A DNA stretch of 7,912 bases from Pseudomonadota bacterium (GCA_023431245.1 JAEYXO010000088.1:1-7912), one strand, 5' to 3'. Counted from the stretch's first letter, positions 1 through 7,230 are shown. Program-made: numbers and translations. Notes: generated by a model not told the origin, from the letters alone.

Positions 1-979
1 GGCCGCGCTTGGCGGCATGGTCTGTGCCGCCCCCGCCGAAATGGTGCCAGCGGTTTTCCTCGCGCAGCGCGCTGATCACGCGCAGGGCCGGCCAGGTGCC
101 GATTTCCTGGAGCACGAATTCAACGCGTGCATCGGGCAGCAGGCGCGGCAATGCGGCGCCGAGGCTGCCGCGCACCGTGTAGGCGACGGGCGCTGCGCCG
201 CCCCCTGTCAGCGGCCGTTGCAGCGCGGCCTGCAGTGCCGCAACAGGCGCCGTGCCGACGCCGGGTTCGAGGATCAGCGTGTCCTTGCCGTGGGGGCCGA
301 GCCCCGTATGCATGTCGATGGCGAACACGCGCTCCGCCGTGCCCAGATGCCGCCGCAGCCAGTCGATGAACAGCCGCGGTCCGGGCTGCAGTTCGGCGCC
401 GCCGTAGAACAGCCCGCGTGGATAACGATGCTGGCCGTGGGCAATCGCCTGGCGCACCGCATGCACGCCGTGGCGCACACCGGCGGCCGCGAGGCGCAGC
501 GCGAAGGCATCCCGCGCCGGCGGAGATGCCGGATTGAGCAGCGGATCCAGCCGTTTGTAGAGCGGTGGCGCGCCGGTCCAGATGCCGCTGTCGAGGTGGA
601 AATTGCGGTTGAGGTCGACGTTGTGTTCGTTGGCGCGGCGCAGCCAGGCCATGCCGTGGGGATTGAACACGTGCAGCAGCACCAGCGCACCGTCGGCGGG
701 GGGGCGCGGCGGTGCCGCGAGCAGCGCGAGTTGCGCCGCCGATCCGGCGAAAGCCTCCACGCCATGCACGCCGGTGACATGCAGCACGACGTTCCGGGGC
801 TGCGGATTGCCCAGCCAGGCGAGGTCGATGGTCAGGGTTTCGTCGCGCGGACCGCGCGCGGCCAGCGGCAGCGCATCGAGCGTGGCGCCGGCACGCAGCG
901 CCGCGGCACGGAAGCGCGCCCGCGCGCTGGCGTAATCCGGCGAAAAGAATCCCGCCGCGGTGTCTGCGCGCGGCAGCAC
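1..979 (-). CDS. DUF2817 / M14-like zinc metallopeptidase or deacylase (partial, C-terminus off the window)
   Basis: This reading frame is open from a GTG start at 979-977 to the left edge, giving 326 residues with no stop. I translated it by hand. It has the metal-site pattern of M14-type carboxypeptidases as seen in DUF2817 proteins: HGVE at residues 72-75 (His and Glu zinc ligands), VDLNRNF near 121-127 (substrate-carboxylate Arg and Asn), MHTG with His224 as third ligand, and LQEIGT with Glu292 as the likely general base. DUF2817 proteins are typically about 340-380 residues, so probably only a few tens are missing. No signal peptide or membrane segment is visible, so a cytoplasmic enzyme is inferred. 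Substrate is unknown; amide or peptide hydrolysis is the family-based guess. The start is 4 bases after the stop of the upstream gene with only a weak GAG-type site, which suggests translational coupling. The family call is strong, the exact start less so. Confidence 0.88.
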   Translation of the reverse strand, partial: MLPRADTAAGFFSPDYASARARFRAAALRAGATLDALPLAARGPRDETLTIDLAWLGNPQPRNVVLHVTGVHGVEAFAGSAAQLALLAAPPRPPADGALVLLHVFNPHGMAWLRRANEHNVDLNRNFHLDSGIWTGAPPLYKRLDPLLNPASPPARDAFALRLAAAGVRHGVHAVRQAIAHGQHRYPRGLFYGGAELQPGPRLFIDWLRRHLGTAERVFAIDMHTGLGPHGKDTLILEPGVGTAPVAALQAALQRPLTGGGAAPVAYTVRGSLGAALPRLLPDARVEFVLQEIGTWPALRVISALREENRWHHFGGGGTDHAAKRG

Positions 980-983
980 CCGC

Positions 984-2546
984 TCAAGCGGCGGCGTAGT
1001 TTGCGCGCTCGAAATTGGCGCCACTGTCGAGCAAGCCGGTGAGGCGGATGCGCTGGCTCTTGCCGTCATGGTGGACGTCGAGCAGGCGGTTTGCCGCCCA
1101 GGTCCCCGGGACAAGCAGAATCGAGGGCGGTTCGCCGCCGGGTCCGGCGGCCAGCAGCAGGGCGCGGTCGTACGGCTGATCATTCTCCGCCGGGCGCGCC
1201 GCCACGGCAGTGGCCTTCGCGCGCAGCAAGCGGAAACCCAGCCAGGTCGCGCCCTCGGTGTCGACCGACAGGCGCTGCACGAAGCCGAGATAGGTGTTGC
1301 CGTTGGGGGCGACCAGGCCCAGCAGCTGGTTGTGCGTCAGCCGGGTGGTGTCCGAGGGCTTGCGGCAGAGTCCGAGGATGCCGGACGCGCTCTGGTTGGC
1401 GACGGTCCAGGTTTCCAGGGTGCGGCTGCGCACGGAGGCTTCGCCGACGCCGGGCCCGTCCACGCGCTCGAACCCGGCCATCTCGAAGCGCGCGCGCGAC
1501 GACAGTCCGGTGTCGGGCGGCGCGAAGGGTTTGCCGCTGATGTTGAAATGCATGGCGGCCAGCGTGCCTGAGACCAGCACGTTGAAGGACACCGCCTTGC
1601 GTTCGTCGGCACGGCCGGTGCCGGGGGCAATCCAGTGCGAATGCAGGCCGAGCATCAGTTTTTCGCAGTCTTCGCGCGCGATCAGGCCGAGGCCGAGTTT
1701 CTCCGGACTCTGCGTTTTCAGCGCGATTGCGGTCTGGCGGAGTTTTTCGCCAAGCTGCTCGAGTTCGAGGTAACGCAGCTTGTCGCCCTTGAGGTTCTTC
1801 AGGCGGCGTGCGCCTTCCGACGATCCGAGATCGACCGCCAGCGTGGTATCGCTGCTCACCGCCGGAGCGGTGCGCGACAAACCGGCGAGCGCGACCCATT
1901 GCGCCAGCGCACGATCCACGGTGTTCATCTGCAGCAGCGACAGCGAGTCCGGGTTGGCGCGCTGGGTCAGCACGATCTGCAGGTAGGCGAGGTTGACGTT
2001 GCTGGCGCCGCCGCTTTCGCTGACCGGCGTGGTCGTGACTTCGGCGCTTTCGGCGAAGGCATACAGCCGGTGCAGCTGCTCCCACAGCGCGGCGGGGACC
2101 GCGTGGTAGGCGCGGTTGTGCGCGGTCATCGCAAAACCGGCGCAGCGCAGCGCGCGGTAACAGATGATTTCGGCGTGTTCGGCCAGTTCCGGGGCCGCCT
2201 CCGCCATGTCGGCGATCAGCGATTCATAGGCGTCCGCGGCGGCGCGCCAGAGCGAGATGCCGCGCTCGAAAATCTCGCGCGTGTCGCTGTCGAAAGGCAC
2301 GGGTCTGCCCTGGTATTCGCGGCTGCGCGCATGCTGCGCTTCAAGCAGCGTGTCGCGCAGCGCTTCGAGCACGCGCAGGCGTTCGTTGCCGCTGATCCGC
2401 GCCTCGGCGAGCAGGCGCAGCTGGGTCAGCAGCTGGGCCTGGCGTTGCGCGGGACCGGCGGAGGCGAGCTGCGCGACAAACGCCGCTGCCGCTGCGGCAT
2501 CGGATATTTTCAGCAGTCCCGTTGCGGCGCTCAAGCCGGTGGCCAT
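984..2546 (-). CDS. Uncharacterised protein with a PilZ-like C-terminal region (520 aa)
   Basis: The frame opens at 2618, but I prefer the ATG at 2546 because GAGGA lies 7 bases upstream and the preceding 24 residues look like translated leader. The N-terminal two-thirds (about 1-310) is soluble and largely helical, with an Ala-rich stretch at 17-30. The C-terminal part (about 315-450) resembles a PilZ fold: NQSASG at 384-389 fits the (D/N)xSxxG c-di-GMP motif. It is followed by LLGLVAPNG and a GFVQRLSVD stretch, as in the L-G-x-V-R strand of PilZ domains, then WLGFRLL. The canonical RxxxR arginine motif is not visible ahead of it (only scattered Arg351, 353, 361, 373, 375), so nucleotide binding is uncertain. 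No transmembrane segment or signal peptide is seen. It is the first gene of a tight pair with the DUF2817 gene. Similar proteins occur in betaproteobacteria by recall; their function is not established. It could be a non-binding PilZ scaffold. Confidence 0.8.
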   Translation of the reverse strand: MATGLSAATGLLKISDAAAAAAFVAQLASAGPAQRQAQLLTQLRLLAEARISGNERLRVLEALRDTLLEAQHARSREYQGRPVPFDSDTREIFERGISLWRAAADAYESLIADMAEAAPELAEHAEIICYRALRCAGFAMTAHNRAYHAVPAALWEQLHRLYAFAESAEVTTTPVSESGGASNVNLAYLQIVLTQRANPDSLSLLQMNTVDRALAQWVALAGLSRTAPAVSSDTTLAVDLGSSEGARRLKNLKGDKLRYLELEQLGEKLRQTAIALKTQSPEKLGLGLIAREDCEKLMLGLHSHWIAPGTGRADERKAVSFNVLVSGTLAAMHFNISGKPFAPPDTGLSSRARFEMAGFERVDGPGVGEASVRSRTLETWTVANQSASGILGLCRKPSDTTRLTHNQLLGLVAPNGNTYLGFVQRLSVDTEGATWLGFRLLRAKATAVAARPAENDQPYDRALLLAAGPGGEPPSILLVPGTWAANRLLDVHHDGKSQRIRLTGLLDSGANFERANYAAA

Positions 2547-2553
2547 TGCGTAT

Positions 2554-2558
2554 TCCTC
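2554..2558 (-). promoter_or_regulatory. Shine-Dalgarno site fixing the PilZ-like gene start
   Basis: On the minus strand GAGGA is followed by 7 bases (2553-2547) and ATG at 2546-2544. The upstream in-frame ATG at 2618 has no comparable site, so the shorter protein is preferred. Confidence 0.7.
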
Positions 2559-2573
2559 GGGTGTGAGGTACGC

Positions 2574-2603
2574 ATTATTCGTAGCCGGATGGCGGGGGCG
2601 CAA
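2574..2603 (-). promoter_or_regulatory. Possible sigma70-type promoter for the PilZ-like/DUF2817 pair
   Basis: Read on the minus strand, AATAAT at 2579-2574 matches the -10 consensus in five of six positions. TTGCGC at 2603-2598 could be a weak -35 (three of six) with an 18-base spacer. The 124-base gap between the oxidoreductase stop (2671) and this gene allows an independent promoter. Further upstream, about 2660-2645, TTGGCAC followed by TGAAC loosely recalls a sigma54 -24 element, but its -12 half lacks GC. No clear terminator for the oxidoreductase is seen in the gap. Confidence 0.35.
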
Positions 2604-2670
2604 GTGAATACCGCACATGTCGCCGAACCACGACAGCCTGCGCGTTCAGGGGTGTGCCAAATCGCACGTA

Positions 2671-5600
2671 TCACAGCAATACCCTCTCGATGCCGCCGCT
2701 GTTGGCTTTCGAAACATAGTTTTCCAGCCATTGCGGCCCGAGCAGCCGGCGCGCCATTTCGACGACAATGTAGTCGGCCGCGATATCCGCGTCCCCGGCG
2801 TAGCGCGCGAGTCCCTGCAGGCAGGACGGGCAGGAGGTCAGCACCTTGACCGGGCCGTCCCCGGCGGATTCGCGCAGCTTTGCCGCGCCGCGGCGCAGTT
2901 CCTCTTCCTTGCGGAATCGTACCTGGGTCGAGATGTCAGGGCGCGTGACCGCCAGCGTGCCGGATTCGCCGCAGCAGCGTTCGCTGAGCGCGACCGGTGC
3001 CGCCATCAGCGTGTTCACGACTTTCATCGGCGCGTGGGTTTTCATCGGCGTGTGGCAGGGGTCATGATACATGTAGCGTTCACCGCTCACGCCGTCGAGT
3101 TTCACGCCGCGCTCGAGCAGGTATTCATGGATGTCGAGCAGGCGGCAGCCGGGGAAGATTTTCTCGAATTCGTATTTCTGCAGCTGGTCCATGCAGGTCC
3201 CGCAGGAGACGATCACGGTCCTGATGTCGAGGTAATTCAGCGTGTGTGCGACGCGGTGGAACAGCACGCGGTTGGCGGTGGTGATCGCCTGGCCCTTCGC
3301 CTCCTCGCCGGCGGCGGTCTGCGGATAACCGCAGCACAGGTAGCCCGGCGGCAGCACGGTCTGCACGCCGAGGTCGAACAGCATGGCCTGGGTCGCCAGC
3401 CCGACCTGGCTGAACAACCGCTCGGAGCCGCAGCCCGGGAAATAGAACACCGCATCCGAGTCCTCGCTGACCTTCGCCGGGTCGCGGATCACCGGCACCA
3501 TGCGCGCATCCTCGATGTCGAGCAGCGCCCGCGAGGCCTTTTTCGGCAGGCCGCCGGGCATCGGCTTGTTGACGAAATGGATCACCTGCGCGCGCAGCGG
3601 CGGTTTGCCAACGGTCGCCGGCGGGCGCCGCGTCTGTGGTCCGGCCAGGCCTAGCGCCTTCGCCGCGCGGTGGCCCAGGCGCTGCGCGCGGTAGCCCCAG
3701 TCGATCATCAGCTTGCGCGCAATGTTGATGGTGCGCGGATCGGTGGCGTTGAGGAAGAACATCGAGGCCTTTGCGCCGGGGTTGAAGCGGCGCTTGCCGT
3801 GGCTGCGCAGGAAATTGCGCATCGCCATCGACACGTCGCCGAAGTCGATGTCGACCGGGCAGGGGCTGGCGCACTTGTGGCAGACCGTGCAGTGGTCGGC
3901 GACGTCGCCGAACTCGTCGAAGTGTTCGAGCGAGATGCCGCGCCGGGTCTGCTCCTCGTAGAGGAAGGCCTCGATCAGCAGGCTGGTGGCGAGGATCTTG
4001 TTGCGCGGGCTGTAGAGCAGGTTGGCGCGCGGCACGTGCGTCGCACACACCGGCTTGCACTTGCCGCAGCGCAGGCAGTCCTTGACCGAGTTGGCGATCG
4101 CGCCGGCGTCGGAATGCTCGAGGATCAGGCTTTCCGCGCCGAGCAGCGAGAAGCTCGGCGTGTAGGCATTGCCGAGGTCGGCGCCGGGCAGCAGCTTGCC
4201 CTTGTTGAAATGCCCCCCGGGGTCGACCTGGCGCTTGTAGGCGGCGAAGGCGGCGATGCGCTCCGGCGGCAGGAATTCGAGCTTGGTGATGCCGATGCCG
4301 TGCTCGCCGGAGATCACGCCATCCAGCGATTCCGCGAGCCGCATGATGCGCGCGACGGCTTCCGCGGCCTCCTGCAGCATCGCGTAATTGTCGGAGTTGA
4401 CGGGGATGTTGGTGTGCACGTTGCCATCGCCGGCGTGCATGTGCAGCGCGACGAACACGCGGCCGCGCAGCGCCTGGCGGTGGGCGGCATCCACCGCTTC
4501 CATCACTTTCGCGAAGTGGCGGCCGTCGAAGAGGTCGGCGAGATGCGAACGAACCTCTTCTTTCCAGGACACGCGGATGCCGTGGTCCTGCAGGGCGCCA
4601 AACAGCGATGAATGATGAGCGATGAGCGATGAGTAAAAACGCCAGGTCTCATCGGGCCTGTCACGCAGATCCGTCAGGGCCGTGTCGATGTGGTCGAGCA
4701 GCCATTGCCAGCGGGTGCGCGCCTCCGCGATCACGGCACGTGCCCGCGCGGGGCGGTCGCCGATGACTTCGGCGGCGGATACACCGGGGTCGGGGCTCGC
4801 CACCGGAAGCTCGCCGGCAAGCACGGCTTCGACCGCATCGAGGATGCGCAGCTTGTTGCGGATCGACAGCTCGATGTTGATGCGCTCGATGCCGTCGGAG
4901 TAGTCGCCGAGCCGCTCCAGCGGAATCACCACGTCCTCGTTGATCTTGAAGGCGTTGGTGTGGCGGGCAATCGCGGCGGTGCGCGCACGGTCAAGCCAGA
5001 AGGTCTTGCGCGCTTCGGCGGAGACGGCGATGAAACCCTCGGCGCCGCGGGCATTGGCGATGCGCACGACCTGGGATGCGGCGGCAGCCACCGCGTCCTC
5101 GTTCTCGCCGACGATGTCGCCGACCAGCACCATTTTCGGGCGGCCGGCGCGGCGCGACTTCGTCGCGTAGCCGACGGCCTTCACGTAGCGCGCGTCGAGG
5201 TGTTCGAGGCCGGCGAGTATCGCGTCGGGATTGCCGTCGAGGTACTGCTTGATCTCGACGATCGAGGGCACGGCTTCGCGCACCGGACTGAAGAACTCCA
5301 GGCACACGGTGCGGATCGCCGGCGGCATGCGGTGCAGCACGAAGGTCGCCTGGGTGATGATGCCGTCGCAGCCCTCCTTCTGGATGCCGGGCAGCCCGCC
5401 GAGCACCTTGTCGGTGACGTCCTTGCCCAGCCCGCGCTTGCGGAATGTCGAGCCCGGGATTTCGAGGATCTGCGGCTCACCCTCGGGCGTTTTGCCGTCG
5501 CGGGCATAGCGCGTGATGCGGAAACGCGCGAGCGGGATGTCGTGGATCTTGCCGAGGTTGTGGTCCAGCCGCTCGACCCGCATCCAGCGCGCATCCGGCG

Positions 5601-6507
5601 TCACCATGGTCCAGGACGCGAGATTGTCCAGCGCGGTGCCCCAGAGCACGGCCTTCTTGCCGCCGGCGTTCATCGCGACGTTGCCGCCGATGCAGGAGGC
5701 GTCGGCCGAGGTCGGGTCGCAGGCGAACACCAGTCCGGCGGCCTCGGCGGCTTCCATCGCGCGCCGCGTGACCACGCCGGCGCCGCAGCGCAGTACCGGC
5801 ACCGGCTGCGCGACGCCGGGCAGCGTGACCCGTTCGATCGCGGCGAGGGAGTCGAGTTTCTCGGTGTTAATCACCGCCGAATGCGGCGTCAGCGGGATCG
5901 CGCCGCCGGTGTAGCCGGTGCCGCCGCCGCGCGGGATGATCGTGAGGCCGAGCTCGATGCAGGCGCGCACGATCCCGGCGACTTCGTCCTCGCTGTCGGG
6001 GTTGATCACGACGAAGGGATACTCGACGCGCCAGTCGGTGGCATCCGTGACATGCGACACCCGCGCGAGGCCGTCGAACTGGATGTTGTCGCGCCGGGTC
6101 GCCCGCGACAGCCGGGCGAGGACCCGGCGGCGCAGCGCCCGCGTCTCCCCGAATTCCGCCTCGAAGCGATCCACCGCATCGCGCGCGGCGGCGAGGAGTG
6201 CCGCGACCCGCTGGTCGCCGGCGTCGCGACGCGCCTCGATGCCGTTCAGCCGTCCGCGCATGCCGTCGACCAGCGCCGACAGCCGCTTGCGGTTGCCGAG
6301 CAGGTCGTCCTCGATGTACGGGTTGCGCTTGACGACCCACATGTCGCCCAGCACTTCGTAGAGCATCTTCGCCGAGCGTCCGGTGCGCCGCTGCGCGCGC
6401 AGTTCATTCAGCAGGTCCCAGCGTTCGGCGCCGAGCAGCCGGATGACGATCTCGCGGTCGGAGAACGAAGTGTAGTTGTAGGGGATTTCCCGCAGGCGGG
6501 CAGTCAT
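2671..6507 (-). CDS. DUF3683 FAD-linked oxidase / 4Fe-4S / double CCG-domain fusion oxidoreductase (1278 aa)
   Basis: Probable 2-hydroxyacid (D-lactate/glycolate-type) dehydrogenase combining in one chain what GlcD and GlcF do separately. Domains in order: a DUF3683-like N-terminus (about 1-95); an FAD-binding PCMH domain with PRGGGTGYTGG near 192-202 and a DPTSADASCIGGN stretch at 264-276; an FAD-oxidase C-terminal domain with HMHAGDGNVH (689-698) and SGEHGIG (733-739); two 4Fe-4S motifs, Cys811/814/817/821 and Cys873/876/879/883; then two CCG cysteine-rich modules (Cys1026, CCG 1058-1060, Cys1102/1105; and Cys1151, CCG 1178-1180, Cys1226/1229). All these cysteines are present, so the protein looks intact. 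Electrons would pass from substrate through FAD to the clusters and then an unseen acceptor, possibly quinone. No membrane helix is visible. ATG 6507 is the only standard start after an in-frame stop in the leader, but it lacks a Shine-Dalgarno site and is preceded by heptamer repeats. Residues 625-634 are encoded by a tandem heptamer array. The true substrate is unknown. Confidence 0.93.
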   Translation of the reverse strand: MTARLREIPYNYTSFSDREIVIRLLGAERWDLLNELRAQRRTGRSAKMLYEVLGDMWVVKRNPYIEDDLLGNRKRLSALVDGMRGRLNGIEARRDAGDQRVAALLAAARDAVDRFEAEFGETRALRRRVLARLSRATRRDNIQFDGLARVSHVTDATDWRVEYPFVVINPDSEDEVAGIVRACIELGLTIIPRGGGTGYTGGAIPLTPHSAVINTEKLDSLAAIERVTLPGVAQPVPVLRCGAGVVTRRAMEAAEAAGLVFACDPTSADASCIGGNVAMNAGGKKAVLWGTALDNLASWTMVTPDARWMRVERLDHNLGKIHDIPLARFRITRYARDGKTPEGEPQILEIPGSTFRKRGLGKDVTDKVLGGLPGIQKEGCDGIITQATFVLHRMPPAIRTVCLEFFSPVREAVPSIVEIKQYLDGNPDAILAGLEHLDARYVKAVGYATKSRRAGRPKMVLVGDIVGENEDAVAAAASQVVRIANARGAEGFIAVSAEARKTFWLDRARTAAIARHTNAFKINEDVVIPLERLGDYSDGIERINIELSIRNKLRILDAVEAVLAGELPVASPDPGVSAAEVIGDRPARARAVIAEARTRWQWLLDHIDTALTDLRDRPDETWRFYSSLIAHHSSLFGALQDHGIRVSWKEEVRSHLADLFDGRHFAKVMEAVDAAHRQALRGRVFVALHMHAGDGNVHTNIPVNSDNYAMLQEAAEAVARIMRLAESLDGVISGEHGIGITKLEFLPPERIAAFAAYKRQVDPGGHFNKGKLLPGADLGNAYTPSFSLLGAESLILEHSDAGAIANSVKDCLRCGKCKPVCATHVPRANLLYSPRNKILATSLLIEAFLYEEQTRRGISLEHFDEFGDVADHCTVCHKCASPCPVDIDFGDVSMAMRNFLRSHGKRRFNPGAKASMFFLNATDPRTINIARKLMIDWGYRAQRLGHRAAKALGLAGPQTRRPPATVGKPPLRAQVIHFVNKPMPGGLPKKASRALLDIEDARMVPVIRDPAKVSEDSDAVFYFPGCGSERLFSQVGLATQAMLFDLGVQTVLPPGYLCCGYPQTAAGEEAKGQAITTANRVLFHRVAHTLNYLDIRTVIVSCGTCMDQLQKYEFEKIFPGCRLLDIHEYLLERGVKLDGVSGERYMYHDPCHTPMKTHAPMKVVNTLMAAPVALSERCCGESGTLAVTRPDISTQVRFRKEEELRRGAAKLRESAGDGPVKVLTSCPSCLQGLARYAGDADIAADYIVVEMARRLLGPQWLENYVSKANSGGIERVLL
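4607..4634. repeat. Four tandem heptamers (GATGAGC-like) inside the oxidoreductase gene
   Basis: On the plus strand the units are GATGAAT, GATGAGC, GATGAGC and GATGAGT, contiguous over 28 bases. On the coding (minus) strand they encode residues 625-634, YSSLIAHHSS, using TCA, GCT and CAT codons unlike the GC-rich codon choice around them. A 17-base stretch (4605-4621) recurs exactly at 6529-6545 in the leader of the same gene. Gain or loss of one 7-base unit would shift the reading frame. Confidence 0.85.
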
Positions 6508-6508
6508 G

Positions 6509-6543
6509 GGAGCAGTGCGGAGTGCTGGGCGATGAATGATGAG
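6509..6543. repeat. Five degenerate heptamers filling the oxidoreductase leader
   Basis: Read on the minus strand towards the gene, the successive 7-base units are CTCATCA, TTCATCG, CCCAGCA, CTCCGCA and CTGCTCC. They end one base before the ATG at 6507. The first two share the 17-base exact match with 4605-4621. The array occupies the place where the ribosome binding site should be. The rest of the gap (6544-6616) is GC-rich with a GCGCGC-12-GCGCGC pair at 6556-6579 and no convincing promoter or terminator. Confidence 0.65.
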
Positions 6544-6616
6544 CGGAGGTCCGCGGCGCGCGATGTAGGCAATGCGCGCAGGAGCCGCAGTTTAGCGCAA
6601 CGCGGCCGGGCCGGCA

Positions 6617-7012
6617 TTAGACGGCGAGCACGGCGATGACCCAGTAGCGGGCGAATTTGCCAGCGGCGATGAACAGCGTGGACCACCAGGGATTGAGCCG
6701 CAGCCAGCCCGCGGCCACGCACAGCGGGTCGCCGATCAGCGGCACCCAGGACAGCAGCAGCGCCGGGCTGCCCCAGCGTTGCACCGTGGGCAAACCCTTG
6801 AGTTGCGATTTCTGCGGGATCAGGCGGCCGATCAGGTAGGACGACAGTCCGCCGAGGGTGTTGCCGAGGGTGGCCACGGCCAGCATCAGCCACAGCCGGT
6901 CAGGGTGCAGTTTCAGCGCCCCGAACAGCACGGCTTCCGAGCCGCCGGGCAGCAGGGTGGCCGCCAGGAAGCTGCTGGCGAAGAGGGCGGTCAGCGTGGT
7001 CGAGGCGTCCAA
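6617..7012 (-). CDS. yqaA: YqaA-family inner membrane protein (DedA/SNARE-associated superfamily)
   Basis: The 131-residue product aligns by eye with E. coli YqaA along most of its length. Shared stretches are LFASSFLAATLLPGGSE (10-26), GNTLGG (50-55), LLLSWVPLIGDPLCVAAGW (85-103) and GKFARY (118-123). Hydrophobic segments lie at about 8-32, 41-62, 84-103 and 111-130, fitting a small integral membrane protein. The DedA/VTT superfamily includes lipid scramblases and flippases, but no specific role for YqaA is assured. The start is a TTG at 7012-7010: it matches the family N-terminus and no in-frame ATG or GTG lies upstream before a TGA stop. No good Shine-Dalgarno site is seen. The oxidoreductase follows 109 bases downstream on the same strand; co-transcription is possible but unproven. 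Confidence 0.9.
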   Translation of the reverse strand: MDASTTLTALFASSFLAATLLPGGSEAVLFGALKLHPDRLWLMLAVATLGNTLGGLSSYLIGRLIPQKSQLKGLPTVQRWGSPALLLSWVPLIGDPLCVAAGWLRLNPWWSTLFIAAGKFARYWVIAVLAV

Positions 7013-7068
7013 GGTCGGCCGGCGGGGGTCATCGTGATTTGAACAAGGCGCCGGGGTTCATTAAACTC

Positions 7069-7140
7069 CCGGACTCTCCGGACGCCCCATGCGGGGGCCG
7101 GCAGCCGCGGAAATGACGGAAGCCCATTGATTCCATGGGC
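7069..7140. other. Three small hairpins in the divergent intergenic region
   Basis: Within 72 bases there are three perfect inverted repeats: CCGGA/TCCGG (7069-7073 and 7077-7081, 3-base loop), GCCCC/GGGGC (7084-7088 and 7094-7098, 5-base loop), and GCCCAT/ATGGGC (7122-7127 and 7135-7140, 7-base loop). None has a T-tract, so these are not ordinary terminators. Transcribed leftward they would lie in the yqaA leader. They could also be a decayed intergenic repeat: GCGGAAATGACGG at about 7107-7119 recalls common dispersed repeats ending in GCGGGAATGACGG. Confidence 0.45.
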
Positions 7141-7191
7141 GCACTGATCTTTGAAGAATACCGCAGACTGCAAGGATTGTTGCGTCGGTTG

Positions 7192-7220
7192 TTGACACAG
7201 TTGTCATTCAAACATCGAAA
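7192..7220 (+). promoter_or_regulatory. Candidate promoter with overlapping operator for the FAH-family gene
   Basis: A perfect -35 box TTGACA lies at 7192-7197. The best-spaced -10 (7215-7220, TCGAAA) is poor, so an activator may be needed. The inverted repeat TGACA-CAGT-TGTCA (7193-7206) overlaps the -35 and could bind a dimeric regulator such as a GntR-type protein. The regulator class is a guess. Confidence 0.35.
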
Positions 7221-7230
7221 GACCCTAAAA

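Noticed and set aside
17..1042. A 341-residue open frame on the plus strand
   Set aside because: The opposite strand encodes a recognisable DUF2817 protein with its metal-site motifs. This frame is its low-complexity shadow and crosses into the next gene.
2547..2618. N-terminal extension of the PilZ-like protein from the ATG at 2618
   Set aside because: The internal ATG at 2546 has a well-spaced GAGGA, and a candidate -10 box falls inside the extension.
2645..2660. Possible sigma54 promoter (TTGGCAC then TGAAC, minus strand)
   Set aside because: The -24 half fits but the -12 half lacks the required GC, so the match is too weak to list as a feature.
1635..3654. Two further overlapping plus-strand open frames (404 and 345 residues)
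   Set aside because: Both are antisense to the PilZ-like and oxidoreductase genes, with Arg/Gln/Ala/His-rich products and no motif.
6556..6579. GCGCGC pair with a 12-base loop as a yqaA terminator
   Set aside because: The GCGCGC arms are self-palindromic and common in such DNA, and no T-tract follows.
4690..6639. A 649-residue open frame on the plus strand, antisense to the oxidoreductase
   Set aside because: It lies wholly opposite a strongly supported gene in GC-rich DNA, where antisense frames stay open by codon bias. Its product is rich in Arg, Ala, Gly, His and Val and shows no family motif.
6991..7173. A 60-residue minus-strand open frame upstream of yqaA
   Set aside because: It runs through the hairpin region and overlaps the yqaA start in another frame. 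Its product is Pro/Arg-rich, with no motif and no clear ribosome binding site.
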